DNA of 64,000 bases from DATCJA01 sp963734635 (GTDB taxonomy: Bacteria; Acidobacteriota; Vicinamibacteria; Vicinamibacterales; UBA2999), in assembly GCA_963734635.1 (NCBI GenBank), contig CAVTIA010000012.1:262641-326640 (forward strand), read 5' to 3'. Position 1 is the first letter of the stretch; each line of letters opens with the position of its first letter. The position numbers were made by a program, and so were the translations under genes. The notes below the pieces were generated by a model. It was given only the letters and a program-made list of their open reading frames with translations. It made no database searches and was not told the DNA's origin. Below are positions 1 to 11,544 of the stretch, piece by piece.

Positions 1-45
1 CTTGGGCGACTTCAGTTCCTTCGCGATCTTTGCGGTCGTGGCCAT
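1..45 (-). CDS. rpsN: 30S ribosomal protein S14, N-terminal 15 codons only
   Basis: Partial gene cut by the window edge. The reverse strand opens with ATG and reads MATTAKIAKELKSPK, the start of the S14 found in spc operons. It lies 30 bases downstream of the rplE stop, the usual spc order L14-L24-L5-S14. The zinc-type CxxC motifs of short S14 would lie outside the window, so the subtype cannot be stated. Confidence 0.8.
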   Translation of the reverse strand, partial: MATTAKIAKELKSPK

Positions 46-75
46 CGTGTGTCCTTGTATCAGGGGTTGATCCCC

Positions 76-618
76 TCAATTCGCCCTAAAGGGCATTCCC
101 ATGAGCTGCAGCAGCTTTCGGGCCTCTTCATCGGTCCTCGCCGTCGTCACCACCGAAACGTTCATGCCCCGGGCCTTGTCAACCTTCATGTAGTCGATTT
201 CGGGGAACATCAGCTGATCGCGCAGGCCGAGCGTATAGTTGCCGCGCCCGTCGAACCCTTTCGACGAGACGCCGCGGAAGTCGCGGACGCGCGGGAGCGC
301 GATGCTGATCAGCCGGTCCAGGAACTCGTACATCCGTTCGCCGCGCAGCGTCACCATGGCGCCGACGGGCATACCCTTACGAAGCTTGAACTGCGCGATT
401 GACTTGGTCGCACGGCGAACCATGGCCTTCTGCCCCGTTATGCGCCCGAGCTCGTCGGCCCCCGTATCGGCGAGCTTCGCGTTCTGCGTCGCCTCGCCGA
501 GGCCCATGTTGATGACGATTTTCTCGATTTTGGGGACGGCCATCACGTTCGTGTAGCCGAACTCCTTCTTCAGCGTCGGCGCAACTTCCTTGACGTAGCG
601 TTCCTTCAGCCGGGTCAT
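76..618 (-). CDS. rplE: 50S ribosomal protein L5
   Basis: 180 residues, the normal length of L5, which binds 5S rRNA in the large-subunit central protuberance. Recognisable family stretches are the N-terminal MTRLKERYVKEVAPTLKKEF, a VINMGLGEA segment near residue 35 and the RDFRGVSSKGFDGRGNY loop near 113-129. The ATG overlaps the rplX stop by four bases, indicating translational coupling in the spc operon. Nothing is unusual about it. Confidence 0.97.
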   Translation of the reverse strand: MTRLKERYVKEVAPTLKKEFGYTNVMAVPKIEKIVINMGLGEATQNAKLADTGADELGRITGQKAMVRRATKSIAQFKLRKGMPVGAMVTLRGERMYEFLDRLISIALPRVRDFRGVSSKGFDGRGNYTLGLRDQLMFPEIDYMKVDKARGMNVSVVTTARTDEEARKLLQLMGMPFRAN

Positions 619-947
619 TTGTCGACCACTCCCTCACACTTGCGGCAAATGCGCACTTTCCGGCCATCGTTGAGAATACGGTGACCGATCCGCGTCGTCT
701 TTCCGCACTCCGGGCACACGAGCTGCACGTTGCTGGCGTGCAGCGCAGCTTCACGCTCCACGATGCCGCCCTTGATGTTCCGCTGCGGGTTCGGCCTGGT
801 GTGCCGCTTGATGATGTTCACGCCTTCGACGAGCAGGCGGTTGTCCGCCGGCACCACGCGGAGGACGCGCCCGCGCTTGCCTCGGTCTCTACCGGTGGTC
901 ACGATGACGGTGTCGTTGCGGCGAATCGGTGTCTGGACGCGGGACAT
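615..947 (-). CDS. rplX: 50S ribosomal protein L24
   Basis: 110 residues. L24 is an assembly-initiating protein of the large subunit and carries an N-terminal KOW motif, visible here as VIVTTGRDRGKRGRVLRV near residues 14-31. The C-terminal third has two CxxC pairs (CPECG and CRKCEG) that look like a zinc ribbon, as in many bacterial L24 proteins. It lies four bases after rplN and overlaps rplE by four bases. Confidence 0.96.
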   Translation of the reverse strand: MSRVQTPIRRNDTVIVTTGRDRGKRGRVLRVVPADNRLLVEGVNIIKRHTRPNPQRNIKGGIVEREAALHASNVQLVCPECGKTTRIGHRILNDGRKVRICRKCEGVVDK

Positions 948-951
948 GTGA

Positions 952-1320
952 CTACAGCACCTCAGGCGCGAGCGAAATGATCTTCATGAACCTTCGTTCG
1001 CGCAGTTCGCGGGCCACGGGTCCGAAGACACGAGTCCCGATCGGCTCGTTTTGATCGTTGATGAGGACGGCGGCGTTCCGGTCGAACCGGATGTAACTGC
1101 CATCACGGCGCCGCTGCTCCTTGACGGTCCGAACGATGACGGCCTTGACGACCTGACCTTTCTTGACCGTGCCGTCGGGCGTCGCCTCCTTCACCGAAGC
1201 CGTTACGATGTCGCCGAGTCGGGCGTACCGGCCGGTGGATCCGCCAATCGGGTTGATGACCGCGATCTTCCGCGCACCCGAGTTGTCGGCAACGTCCAGT
1301 ATCGAACGCATCTGGATCAT
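952..1320 (-). CDS. rplN: 50S ribosomal protein L14
   Basis: 122 residues, exactly the usual length. L14 sits at the subunit interface and contacts 16S rRNA. The start MIQMRSILDVADNSGA and the GTRVFGPVARELRERRFMKI segment close to the C-terminus are family hallmarks. It is preceded by rpsQ with a 12-base gap and followed by rplX, the standard spc arrangement. The start is unambiguous. Confidence 0.97.
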   Translation of the reverse strand: MIQMRSILDVADNSGARKIAVINPIGGSTGRYARLGDIVTASVKEATPDGTVKKGQVVKAVIVRTVKEQRRRDGSYIRFDRNAAVLINDQNEPIGTRVFGPVARELRERRFMKIISLAPEVL

Positions 1321-1332
1321 GGGTGCCCTCCG

Positions 1333-1587
1333 TCAGACCTTGGGTGCCTTGGCGATCACGCGCGTCACCACCCAGCGTTTGCGGCGGCTGAGCGGCCGCG
1401 ATTCGGCAATCGCAACGGTGTCGCCGAGCCGCGCTTCGTTGTCCTCGTTGTGCGCGACGAACTTCGACGTCTTGCGCTGACTCTTGCCGTACAACTCGTG
1501 GCGCACCTGACGCTCGACCGCGACGACCACCGTCTTCTCCATCTTGTCGCTGACCACGGTGCCGGTCAGCTGTGACTTGACGCTCAT
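1333..1587 (-). CDS. rpsQ: 30S ribosomal protein S17
   Basis: 84 residues, typical for S17, an early-binding 16S rRNA protein with an OB fold. Family signatures are LTGTVVSDKMEKTVVVAVER at residues 6-25 and GDTVAIAESRPLSRRKRW in the second half. Its ATG overlaps the rpmC stop by four bases, so L29 and S17 are probably translationally coupled. Confidence 0.97.
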   Translation of the reverse strand: MSVKSQLTGTVVSDKMEKTVVVAVERQVRHELYGKSQRKTSKFVAHNEDNEARLGDTVAIAESRPLSRRKRWVVTRVIAKAPKV

Positions 1588-1778
1588 GCCTGCTGTTCCT
1601 TTTCCCGCAGAATCGTTTTCATGCGCGCCAGGTCGCGGCGGACCTGACGGACCTTGGCGGGCGCTTCCAGCTGCCCCATCGACTTCTGAATCCGAAGCCG
1701 GAAGAGCTGATCATCGAGGTCGTGCACACGCGCGCGCAGATCGTCAGTCGTCAGTTCCCGGATTTCAGCCGGCTTCAT
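1584..1778 (-). CDS. rpmC: 50S ribosomal protein L29
   Basis: 64 residues beginning MKPAEIRELTTDDL. A longer open frame exists upstream, but L29 is normally 60-75 residues and this ATG overlaps the rplP stop as ATGA, so 1778 is the chosen start. L29 is a small helical protein at the exit tunnel where trigger factor and SRP dock. The QLFRLRIQKSMGQLEAPAK stretch near residues 24-42 is the family signature. Confidence 0.95.
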   Translation of the reverse strand: MKPAEIRELTTDDLRARVHDLDDQLFRLRIQKSMGQLEAPAKVRQVRRDLARMKTILREKEQQA

Positions 1779-2200
1779 GACGCGCTCTCGTGCGCAAAGC
1801 GGGTTGCGAACTTCGTCTTGATAGGCAGCTTCGCCGATGCCAACTGCATCGCACGGCGAGCGTCCGTCTCGGTGACGCCCTCCATCTCGAACATGATCCG
1901 GCCCGGCCGGACGACGCACACCCACTGCTCGGGTGCGCCCTTTCCCTTGCCCATTCGTGTTTCCTGCGGCTTCTTCGTGATTGGCTTGTCAGGAAATACC
2001 CGCACCCAGATCTTGCCGCCGCGCTTGATGAAGCGCGTCATCGCGACGCGGGCAGCCTCGATCTGCCGGTCCGTCAACCAGCACGGTTCCATGGCTTTGA
2101 GGCCGTAGTCGCCGAACGAGACGTCCGACCCTCGCCACGCCTTGCCGGCCATCCGGCCGCGCTGCTGCTTCCTGTACTTGACCTTCTTGGGCATCAACAT
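1775..2200 (-). CDS. rplP: 50S ribosomal protein L16
   Basis: 141 residues. L16 helps organise the A-site tRNA region of the large subunit. The N-terminus MLMPKKVKYRKQQRGRM parallels the conserved MLxPKRxKYRK opening, which supports the first of two possible ATGs. Also visible are SFGDYGLKA and the MGKGKGAPEQWVCVV loop near residues 83-97. The 132-base gap separating it from rpsC is unusually long for this operon and holds a hairpin repeat. Confidence 0.96.
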   Translation of the reverse strand: MLMPKKVKYRKQQRGRMAGKAWRGSDVSFGDYGLKAMEPCWLTDRQIEAARVAMTRFIKRGGKIWVRVFPDKPITKKPQETRMGKGKGAPEQWVCVVRPGRIMFEMEGVTETDARRAMQLASAKLPIKTKFATRFAHESAS

Positions 2201-2222
2201 CGGAACAACCCCTCGTTCACCC

Positions 2223-2320
2223 TTCTCGCTTCTCGGTGCTCAGTTCATGTTCACGTTCGGTTCTTCTTCCGGGTTCGGAACCTGAACACGACCCGAGAAG
2301 CGAGAACTGAGAAGCGCGAA
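2223..2320 (-). repeat. Self-complementary 7-bp repeat array between rpsC and rplP
   Basis: Fourteen consecutive 7-base steps fill most of the rpsC-rplP gap. The first two (TTCTCGC, TTCTCGG at 2223-2236) are the exact reverse complement of CCGAGAA, GCGAGAA at 2293-2306, giving a perfect 14-bp outer stem. The inner steps are TTC-rich on the left and GAA/AAC-rich on the right and can pair imperfectly. The transcript between S3 and L16 could therefore fold into one long hairpin. It belongs to the same repeat class as the arrays at 8001, 16373, 19770 and 21323. Confidence 0.75.
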
Positions 2321-2332
2321 CGACCGCATTCG

Positions 2333-3019
<687 letters not shown>

Positions 3020-3046
3020 AGTAGCCTCTCTCTAAAATTGACGGAT

Positions 3047-3508
3047 TTACGCCTTCGCCGCCGCTTTCCTGGCCGTCTTCTTCGCACCGCTCTCGGCGGC
3101 GGTCTTTCGCGCACGCGCGGGTTTCGCGGCCGCATCGGTCTCTCCCGCCACGCGAGCGATTTTCAACGGGCGCTCGGCCACGTGCACCGTGAGGTGCGCC
3201 GTACGCTTGGTGACGCGAAACGCGCGGCCCATTGGTGCCGGACGCACGCGCTTCATCGAGGTGCCCTGATTCGCAAAACATGCTGCAACGTACAGACGTT
3301 CGACGTCGCCGCTGAACCCGTCTCTCTGCTGTGCGTTGGCAACCGCCGAGCGCAGGACCTTGGCCAGCTCTCTGGCAATGGTCTTCCGGGTGAACTGCAG
3401 TGTCGCGAGAGCCTGGTTGACACCTTTGCCGCGAATAAGTGCACACACGAGACTCGCCTTCTGAGCGGAGGTGCGGATCCCGCGCGCGGTCGCTTGCGCT
3501 TCGATCAT
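3047..3508 (-). CDS. rplV: 50S ribosomal protein L22 with Lys/Ala-rich tail
   Basis: 153 residues. The L22 core occupies about residues 1-117: the hairpin reaching the exit tunnel is represented by KRVRPAPMGRAFRVTKRTAHLTV. Ordinary L22 ends near residue 110-115; here a 35-residue tail follows, rich in Ala, Lys and Arg (AAKPARARKTAAESGAKKTA and onward). The tail is low-complexity and probably disordered and RNA-contacting. The gene overlaps rpsS by four bases. Confidence 0.95.
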   Translation of the reverse strand: MIEAQATARGIRTSAQKASLVCALIRGKGVNQALATLQFTRKTIARELAKVLRSAVANAQQRDGFSGDVERLYVAACFANQGTSMKRVRPAPMGRAFRVTKRTAHLTVHVAERPLKIARVAGETDAAAKPARARKTAAESGAKKTARKAAAKA

Positions 3509-3867
3509 GCCTTCCCTCCTGCGGCACCGCCTCCGCCAGCGCCGGCGCCGGCACCGCCGCCACCCGGCGCTCCCGGCGGAGCTGCTGCCGCGGCGGCAGC
3601 CTTTTCAGTCTTCGTCGTGTGCCCCTTGAACGCGCGCGTCGGCGAGAACTCACCGAGCTTGTGGCCCACCATGTTCTCGGTGATGTACACAGGGATGAAC
3701 TTCTTTCCGTTGTGCACCGCGAGCGTATGGCCGACCATCTCGGGGATCACGGTCGACCGGCGCGACCACGTCTTCACGACCCTCTTGTCATTGCCCCGGT
3801 TGAGCGCCTCGACCTTTTCGAGCAGCGCGGTGTCGATGAACGGGCCCTTCTTAAGCGATCTACTCAT
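3505..3867 (-). CDS. rpsS: 30S ribosomal protein S19 with Gly/Ala-rich tail
   Basis: 120 residues against about 92 in most bacteria. Residues 1-90 are normal S19, starting MSRSLKKGPFIDTALLEKVE and containing STVIPEMVGHTLAVHNGKKF and GHKLGEFSPTRAFKGH. The last 30 residues are almost only Ala, Gly and Pro (AAAAAAAPPGAPGGGGAGAG and further glycines). S19 is at the head of the small subunit, where S19 tails approach the decoding centre in other organisms. Such a neutral tail is unusual. It overlaps rplV by four bases. Confidence 0.96.
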   Translation of the reverse strand: MSRSLKKGPFIDTALLEKVEALNRGNDKRVVKTWSRRSTVIPEMVGHTLAVHNGKKFIPVYITENMVGHKLGEFSPTRAFKGHTTKTEKAAAAAAAPPGAPGGGGAGAGAGGGGAAGGKA

Positions 3868-3880
3868 GTTGTTGCCTACG

Positions 3881-3927
3881 GTAGCCGGAGACCTTCAGGT
3901 CTCCGGAGGCCTGAAGGCCTCCTCTAC
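3881..3927 (-). repeat. Double hairpin in the rplB-rpsS gap
   Basis: CCGGAGACCT (3885-3894), two bases, then its reverse complement AGGTCTCCGG (3897-3906) form a perfect stem. A second perfect stem, GGAGGCCT-GA-AGGCCTCC (3905-3922), follows directly and shares two bases with it, and GTAG/CTAC flank the pair. The second stem runs into the rplB stop codon. The same first palindrome recurs at 6399-6420 in the rpsJ-rplC gap. It may be an mRNA-processing or attenuation site; no function is proven. Confidence 0.75.
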
Positions 3928-4748
3928 TTCGTTCTCCTCTGGACGATGAAACGGTCGGTGTCCTTGCGCCGCCGGGTCTTGAAGCCCTTCGTGGGCTGTC
4001 CCCACGGCGACACCGGATGCCGTCCTCCGGACGTTTTCCCCTCGCCGCCACCCAGCGGATGATCCACCGGGTTCATCGCGACGCCGCGCACGTGCGGCCG
4101 CTTGCCGAGCCAGCGGCTGCGGCCCGCCTTGCCGATCGAGACATTCTCGTGATCGAGATTGCCGATCTGACCGATCGTCGCGACGCATTCGACATTGATC
4201 TTCCGCACCTCTCCAGACGGCAGCTTCACCGACGCATATAGCCCTTCACGGGCGATGAGCTGCACCGACGATCCCGCGCTGCGCGCAATCTGTCCACCCT
4301 TGCCGGGACGCAGCTCAACGTTGTGGATCTGCGTGCCGAGCGGAATGTTCTTGAGCGGCAGACAGTTGCCAGGCAGGATGTCGACGTTGTCGCCGGCAAC
4401 GATGGTGTCACCAACTTTGATCCCGAGCGGCTGAAGGATGTAGCGCTTCTCACCATCCGCGTACGTCACCAGCGCGATATGCGCCGACCGGTTCGGGTCG
4501 TACTCGACGGTGGAGATCTTGCCGGCAATGTCCTTCTTGTCCCGCTTGAAATCGATCACGCGATACAGCCGCTTGTGGCCGCCGCCGCGCCACCACGACG
4601 TGACCTCACCCCGATTGTTGCGCCCGCCCGATCGATGCAGGTTTTCCGTCAACGGGCGGTAGGGCTGGTTCGTCGTGATCTCGTCGAATGTCTGCACGGT
4701 CCTGAACCGCGTTCCTGGCGACGTCGGGTTGTACTTACGTATGGGCAT
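3924..4748 (-). CDS. rplB: 50S ribosomal protein L2
   Basis: 274 residues, normal for L2, which is needed for peptidyl-transferase activity and subunit association. The ATG at 4748 is chosen because MPIRKYNPTSPGTR is the conserved start; the frame stays open upstream but there it only mirrors rplW. The RNA-binding region (SAGSSVQLIAREG) and the C-terminal GVAMNPVDHPLGGGEGKTSG loop with the conserved His are intact. The stop lies inside a hairpin shared with the rpsS gap. Confidence 0.97.
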   Translation of the reverse strand: MPIRKYNPTSPGTRFRTVQTFDEITTNQPYRPLTENLHRSGGRNNRGEVTSWWRGGGHKRLYRVIDFKRDKKDIAGKISTVEYDPNRSAHIALVTYADGEKRYILQPLGIKVGDTIVAGDNVDILPGNCLPLKNIPLGTQIHNVELRPGKGGQIARSAGSSVQLIAREGLYASVKLPSGEVRKINVECVATIGQIGNLDHENVSIGKAGRSRWLGKRPHVRGVAMNPVDHPLGGGEGKTSGGRHPVSPWGQPTKGFKTRRRKDTDRFIVQRRTK

Positions 4749-4776
4749 ATTTCTGATCCTTGTAGGGCTCAGGCCT

Positions 4777-5067
4777 TCACGCACCTTGCAGGAACTCAGG
4801 TAACTTCTCACCTTCCCGCAGCTTGACGTACGCCTTCTTCCAGTCAGGACGTCGACCGGCATAACGGCCCTGCCGCTTCACCTTCCCGTGCGCGACGGAC
4901 GTCCGAACGCTCTCGACCTTCGATCCGAGCAGCGCCTCCACAGCCCGCTTGATGTCGATCTTGTTGGCGTCCTTCAACACCTGGAACACGAGCGTCCGTC
5001 CCTCTTCGCGTATGAGCGTCGTCTTCTCGGTGATGATCGGCCGCCGGATTACATCAGTCAGCTTCAT
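4777..5067 (-). CDS. rplW: 50S ribosomal protein L23
   Basis: 96 residues, the usual size. L23 borders the nascent-chain exit and is the docking site for trigger factor and SRP. The start MKLTDVIRRPIITEKTTL and the segment DANKIDIKRAVEALLGSKV are family signatures. It is preceded by rplD with an 18-base gap and followed by rplB. Confidence 0.97.
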   Translation of the reverse strand: MKLTDVIRRPIITEKTTLIREEGRTLVFQVLKDANKIDIKRAVEALLGSKVESVRTSVAHGKVKRQGRYAGRRPDWKKAYVKLREGEKLPEFLQGA

Positions 5068-5085
5068 AAACCCTGCAATTCGGCG

Positions 5086-5706
5086 TTAGCCGAGTGCCTC
5101 CTGCAGCCTCTCGAGCGCCGCTTTCGTAAGGACGACGTGGCGCGTATCCATCACGTCGCGCGCGCTCACCCGATTGCTCGGCACCACACGCACGCCCTCG
5201 ATATTGCGCATCGATAGCGTCAGCTTGTCTTCCGGCTGCGTATCGACCAGCAGCGCCTTGCCGCCGACGCCGAGTCGCTTCAGCATTTCCGCCGCTGCTT
5301 TCGTCTTGATCTCGGCAACGGTCAGCGCGTCGACGACAACCACGTTCCCGTCCCGCAGCTTCTGCGAGAGCGCGGCACGGAGCGCGCCCTTCTCGACCTT
5401 TCGCGGCACACGGTACTCGTAGCTCCGCGGCTGCGGACCGAATACGGTGCCGCCCTTTCGCCATAGCGGATTGCGAATCTCGCCGACGCGCGCACGCCCG
5501 GTCCCCTTCTGGCGCCACGGCTTCTTTCCGCTGCCGCTGACGAGCGCGCGGGTCTTGGTGGCGTGGGTGCCGCGGCGGTCGGCTGCGTTGGCGCGCACCA
5601 CAGACTCGTGGATCAGATCGGTTTTGATCCGGCCGCCGAACACGTCGTCGCGCAGCTCGACCGAGCCGATCTTCTCGTTCTGTGCGTTCACGACATCAAC
5701 GGTCAT
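5086..5706 (-). CDS. rplD: 50S ribosomal protein L4
   Basis: 206 residues. L4 lines the exit tunnel and in some bacteria represses its own S10 operon. The extended internal loop is recognisable as KTRALVSGSGKKPWRQKGTG followed by RARVGEIRNPLWRKGGTVFG (about residues 50-90). The ATG overlaps the rplC stop by four bases. Whether autogenous control exists here cannot be read from the sequence. Confidence 0.97.
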   Translation of the reverse strand: MTVDVVNAQNEKIGSVELRDDVFGGRIKTDLIHESVVRANAADRRGTHATKTRALVSGSGKKPWRQKGTGRARVGEIRNPLWRKGGTVFGPQPRSYEYRVPRKVEKGALRAALSQKLRDGNVVVVDALTVAEIKTKAAAEMLKRLGVGGKALLVDTQPEDKLTLSMRNIEGVRVVPSNRVSARDVMDTRHVVLTKAALERLQEALG

Positions 5707-6389
5707 TTCTTGCCCTTCTTCTTGACCGGTTCCGCCTGTGCCACTCTCACCGGCTTGGCAGCGATCGCCTTCCTGATGAGAATCACGCTGTTCGGGCCGC
5801 CCGGCACCGCGCCTTCCACCACGAGCAGGTTCTTGTCTGCGTCAATGCGGAGCACCTTGAGGTTGCGCACGGTCACCTGGCCGGCGCCCATGTGCCCTGC
5901 CATGCGCATTCCCTTCACGACGCGCGACGGATAGGACGATGCACCGATCGACCCAGGAGCCCGGTGAAACATCGACCCGTGCGTGGCGCGGCCACCGCGG
6001 AAGTGATGCCGCTTCACCACTCCCTGAAACCCTTTACCGCGGCTGGTGCCGATCACGTCCACGCGCTCGCCATCCGCAAAGATGGAGACGTTCACCTGGT
6101 CTCCGGCCTTCAATGGGTCGCCGCCAGGTTTGAGCCGCACTTCCCGGCGGATTCGCGTGGGTGGCACACCCGCCTTCTTGAAGTGCCCTTCCGACGGCTT
6201 GTTTTCGCGGCTGGGTCGCGCATCGACGAAGCCGAGCTGAACCGCCTCGTACCCGTCGCGGTCCACGGTTTTCACCTGCGACACCACGCACGGACCCGCC
6301 CTCAGGACAGTCGCCGGTTGAACCGTGCCGTCCGCGGCGAACAGCTGCGTCATGCCGACCTTTTTGCCGATTATTCCTGTGACCATCAC
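5703..6389 (-). CDS. rplC: 50S ribosomal protein L3
   Basis: 228 residues. L3 lies near the peptidyl-transferase centre. It begins MMVTGIIGKKVGMTQLF, so either of two adjacent ATGs (6389 or 6386) may be used; the second fits the family better. The conserved GTSRGKGFQGVVKRHHFRGG region, followed by SIGASSYPSRVVKGMRMAGH, includes the Gln usually methylated in L3. The C-terminus has a Lys-rich tail, VKKKGKK. Confidence 0.96.
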   Translation of the reverse strand: MMVTGIIGKKVGMTQLFAADGTVQPATVLRAGPCVVSQVKTVDRDGYEAVQLGFVDARPSRENKPSEGHFKKAGVPPTRIRREVRLKPGGDPLKAGDQVNVSIFADGERVDVIGTSRGKGFQGVVKRHHFRGGRATHGSMFHRAPGSIGASSYPSRVVKGMRMAGHMGAGQVTVRNLKVLRIDADKNLLVVEGAVPGGPNSVILIRKAIAAKPVRVAQAEPVKKKGKK

Positions 6390-6398
6390 GTGTTCCTT

Positions 6399-6420
6399 CC
6401 GGAGACCTAAAGGTCTCCGG
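6399..6420 (-). repeat. Palindrome between rpsJ and rplC
   Basis: CCGGAGACCT, two bases, AGGTCTCCGG: a perfect 10-bp stem with a two-base spacer located upstream of the rplC start. It is the same palindrome as at 3885-3906, differing only in the spacer. Two copies within one ribosomal operon suggest a dispersed element or a processing hairpin. Confidence 0.8.
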
Positions 6421-6431
6421 TGGGCTTCCGG

Positions 6432-6767
<336 letters not shown>

Positions 6768-6785
6768 GACTAAATCCTTGTAGGA

Positions 6786-7985
<1,200 letters not shown>

Positions 7986-8000
7986 CTCTCGCTCCGCTCG

Positions 8001-8056
8001 AAATCCCAAATCCCACGTTCCAAATCCCAACCAATTTGGGATCTGGGCGCTGGGAC
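8001..8056 (-). repeat. 7-bp repeat array filling the fusA-tuf gap
   Basis: On the plus strand the gap reads AAATCCC, AAATCCC, ACGTTCC, AAATCCC, AACCAAT, TTGGGAT, CTGGGCG, CTGGGAC: eight exact 7-base steps abutting the fusA stop. The last three are near reverse complements of the AAATCCC units, so the transcript can fold into a hairpin between EF-G and EF-Tu. Only 15 bases remain before the tuf ATG, leaving room for a ribosome-binding site. Confidence 0.8.
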
Positions 8057-10165
<2,109 letters not shown>

Positions 10166-10199
10166 TTCTAGAAACCTGTCAGTGCACCTTCAAAGACAT

Positions 10200-10673
10200 T
10201 TACCAGCGGTAATGCGCAAATGCCTTGTTGGCTTCAGCCATACGATGAGTGTCTTCGCGCTTCTTCACCGCTCCGCCTCGCAGGTTGGACGCGTCCAGAA
10301 GTTCGTTCGCCAGCTTCTCCTGCATGGTCTTGCCGTCGCCGCGCTGTCGCGCGAAGCCGACGAGCCACCGGATGCTGAGCGACAGCCGACGATTGGGATT
10401 GACCTCAACTGGAACCTGATAGTTCGAGCCCCCCACGCGGCGCGATTTCACCTCGAGGCTCGGCTTCACGTTCTCAACCGCCTTCTTGAAGATCTTCAGC
10501 GGGTCGTCGCCGGTGCGATCCTTGATGATGTCGAAGCTCTCGTACATGATCCGTTCCGCAAGGCTGCGTTTGCCGTCGGACATCACCGTGTTGATGAACT
10601 TGCTGACCAGCGCGCTGTTGTAAAGCGGGTCAGCAACCAGCTCGCGCTTTGGAATCTCTCGTCTACGTGGCAT
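10200..10673 (-). CDS. rpsG: 30S ribosomal protein S7
   Basis: 157 residues, typical. S7 nucleates the 30S head and lies near the E site. The start MPRRREIPKRELVADPLYNS and the segment PSLEVKSRRVGGSNYQVPVE are characteristic, and the C-terminus HRMAEANKAFAHYRW is complete. It is separated from rpsL by 26 bases and from fusA by 34. Confidence 0.97.
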   Translation of the reverse strand: MPRRREIPKRELVADPLYNSALVSKFINTVMSDGKRSLAERIMYESFDIIKDRTGDDPLKIFKKAVENVKPSLEVKSRRVGGSNYQVPVEVNPNRRLSLSIRWLVGFARQRGDGKTMQEKLANELLDASNLRGGAVKKREDTHRMAEANKAFAHYRW

Positions 10674-10699
10674 AAATCAGCACTATTGAATTCGTAAAT

Positions 10700-11074
10700 T
10701 CATTGTTTGGGTCGCTTCGCTCCGTACTTCGATCGCCCCTGCTTGCGTCCCTGGACACCCACTGCGTCTAGCGTGCCGCGCACTACGTGATAGCGAACGC
10801 CGGGCAAATCCTTCACGCGGCCGCCGCGGATGAGCACGAGCGAGTGCTCCTGCAGGTTATGGCCGACACCAGGGATATAAGTTGTCACTTCGATGCCGTT
10901 CGTCAGGCGAACACGCGCGACCTTTCGAAGCGCCGAATTCGGCTTCTTCGGTGTCTGCGTGAAGACGCGCACGCAGACGCCCCGCTTCTGCGGACTCACC
11001 TGGAGCGCCGGGCTCTTCGTCTTCGTGATAATCCTCTTGCGTCCGTCGCGAACAAGCTGACTGATAGTCGGCAT
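10700..11074 (-). CDS. rpsL: 30S ribosomal protein S12
   Basis: 124 residues. S12 is part of the decoding centre. The conserved loop TPKKPNSALRK and the second loop GRVKDLPGVRYH carry the wild-type Lys residues altered in streptomycin-resistant mutants elsewhere. It starts MPTISQLVRDGRKR and is the first gene of the str operon; the 470 bases upstream must contain its promoter. Confidence 0.97.
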   Translation of the reverse strand: MPTISQLVRDGRKRIITKTKSPALQVSPQKRGVCVRVFTQTPKKPNSALRKVARVRLTNGIEVTTYIPGVGHNLQEHSLVLIRGGRVKDLPGVRYHVVRGTLDAVGVQGRKQGRSKYGAKRPKQ

Positions 11075-11544
11075 CGGTCCTCAACACTCTCAAGCGCCCG
11101 GAGCGCGTACACGCGAACACAGCGTCATACGCCCCGTGCAAATTGCTAACGCCCGCCAGCGTCGCCGGTCGGGTGTGTCGCCCCGGCCGACAGCACTGAC
11201 CGGACGGTCCGCTGTGCGGATCGCCCTGCGTCGTTCCAGGCCTTGAGAGCGGGTGCCCCTTCGAGGCGGCACCACGCATCTGGCACCTGAAACTGAAAAC
11301 CCCTATCTGTGTGATACGCGGGGGCAACCGGCTCCGTCCCGCCTGGTTTGCCCAAGGAAGCCAGCTCGCCGGCCGCTTCCAGTGCGGTTGAGGCTAGATA
11401 GGGTCTCCTAGCCTCAGGAGAACCTGACGAATATAACACGCCGACACGGCCGGTCGCAATCAATCCCACTGACTCTACAGCGGGTCTGCAACCGCCATTT
11501 TCTGCGGCAATCCGCAGCCTGCGACGTTCGCCGTGGCAACGTAC
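11075..11544. other. Gene-free gap between actD and the str operon
   Basis: No convincing gene. Short open frames here lack family features and a good start. The gap must hold the promoter of the str-S10 genes near its left end, but I found no -35/-10 pair I would defend. It also contains a 9-bp inverted repeat at 11389-11416, listed separately. Confidence 0.5.
11389..11416 (-). terminator. Possible terminator hairpin after actD
   Basis: TGAGGCTAG at 11389-11397 and its reverse complement CTAGCCTCA at 11408-11416 with a 10-base loop, about 130 bases downstream of the last alternative-complex-III gene and before the str promoter. There is no T-run, so intrinsic termination is doubtful. Confidence 0.3.

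Noticed and set aside
11146..11469. Minus-strand open frame in the gap upstream of rpsL
   Set aside because: No family features, no good start, and it contains the 9-bp inverted repeat; treated as non-coding.
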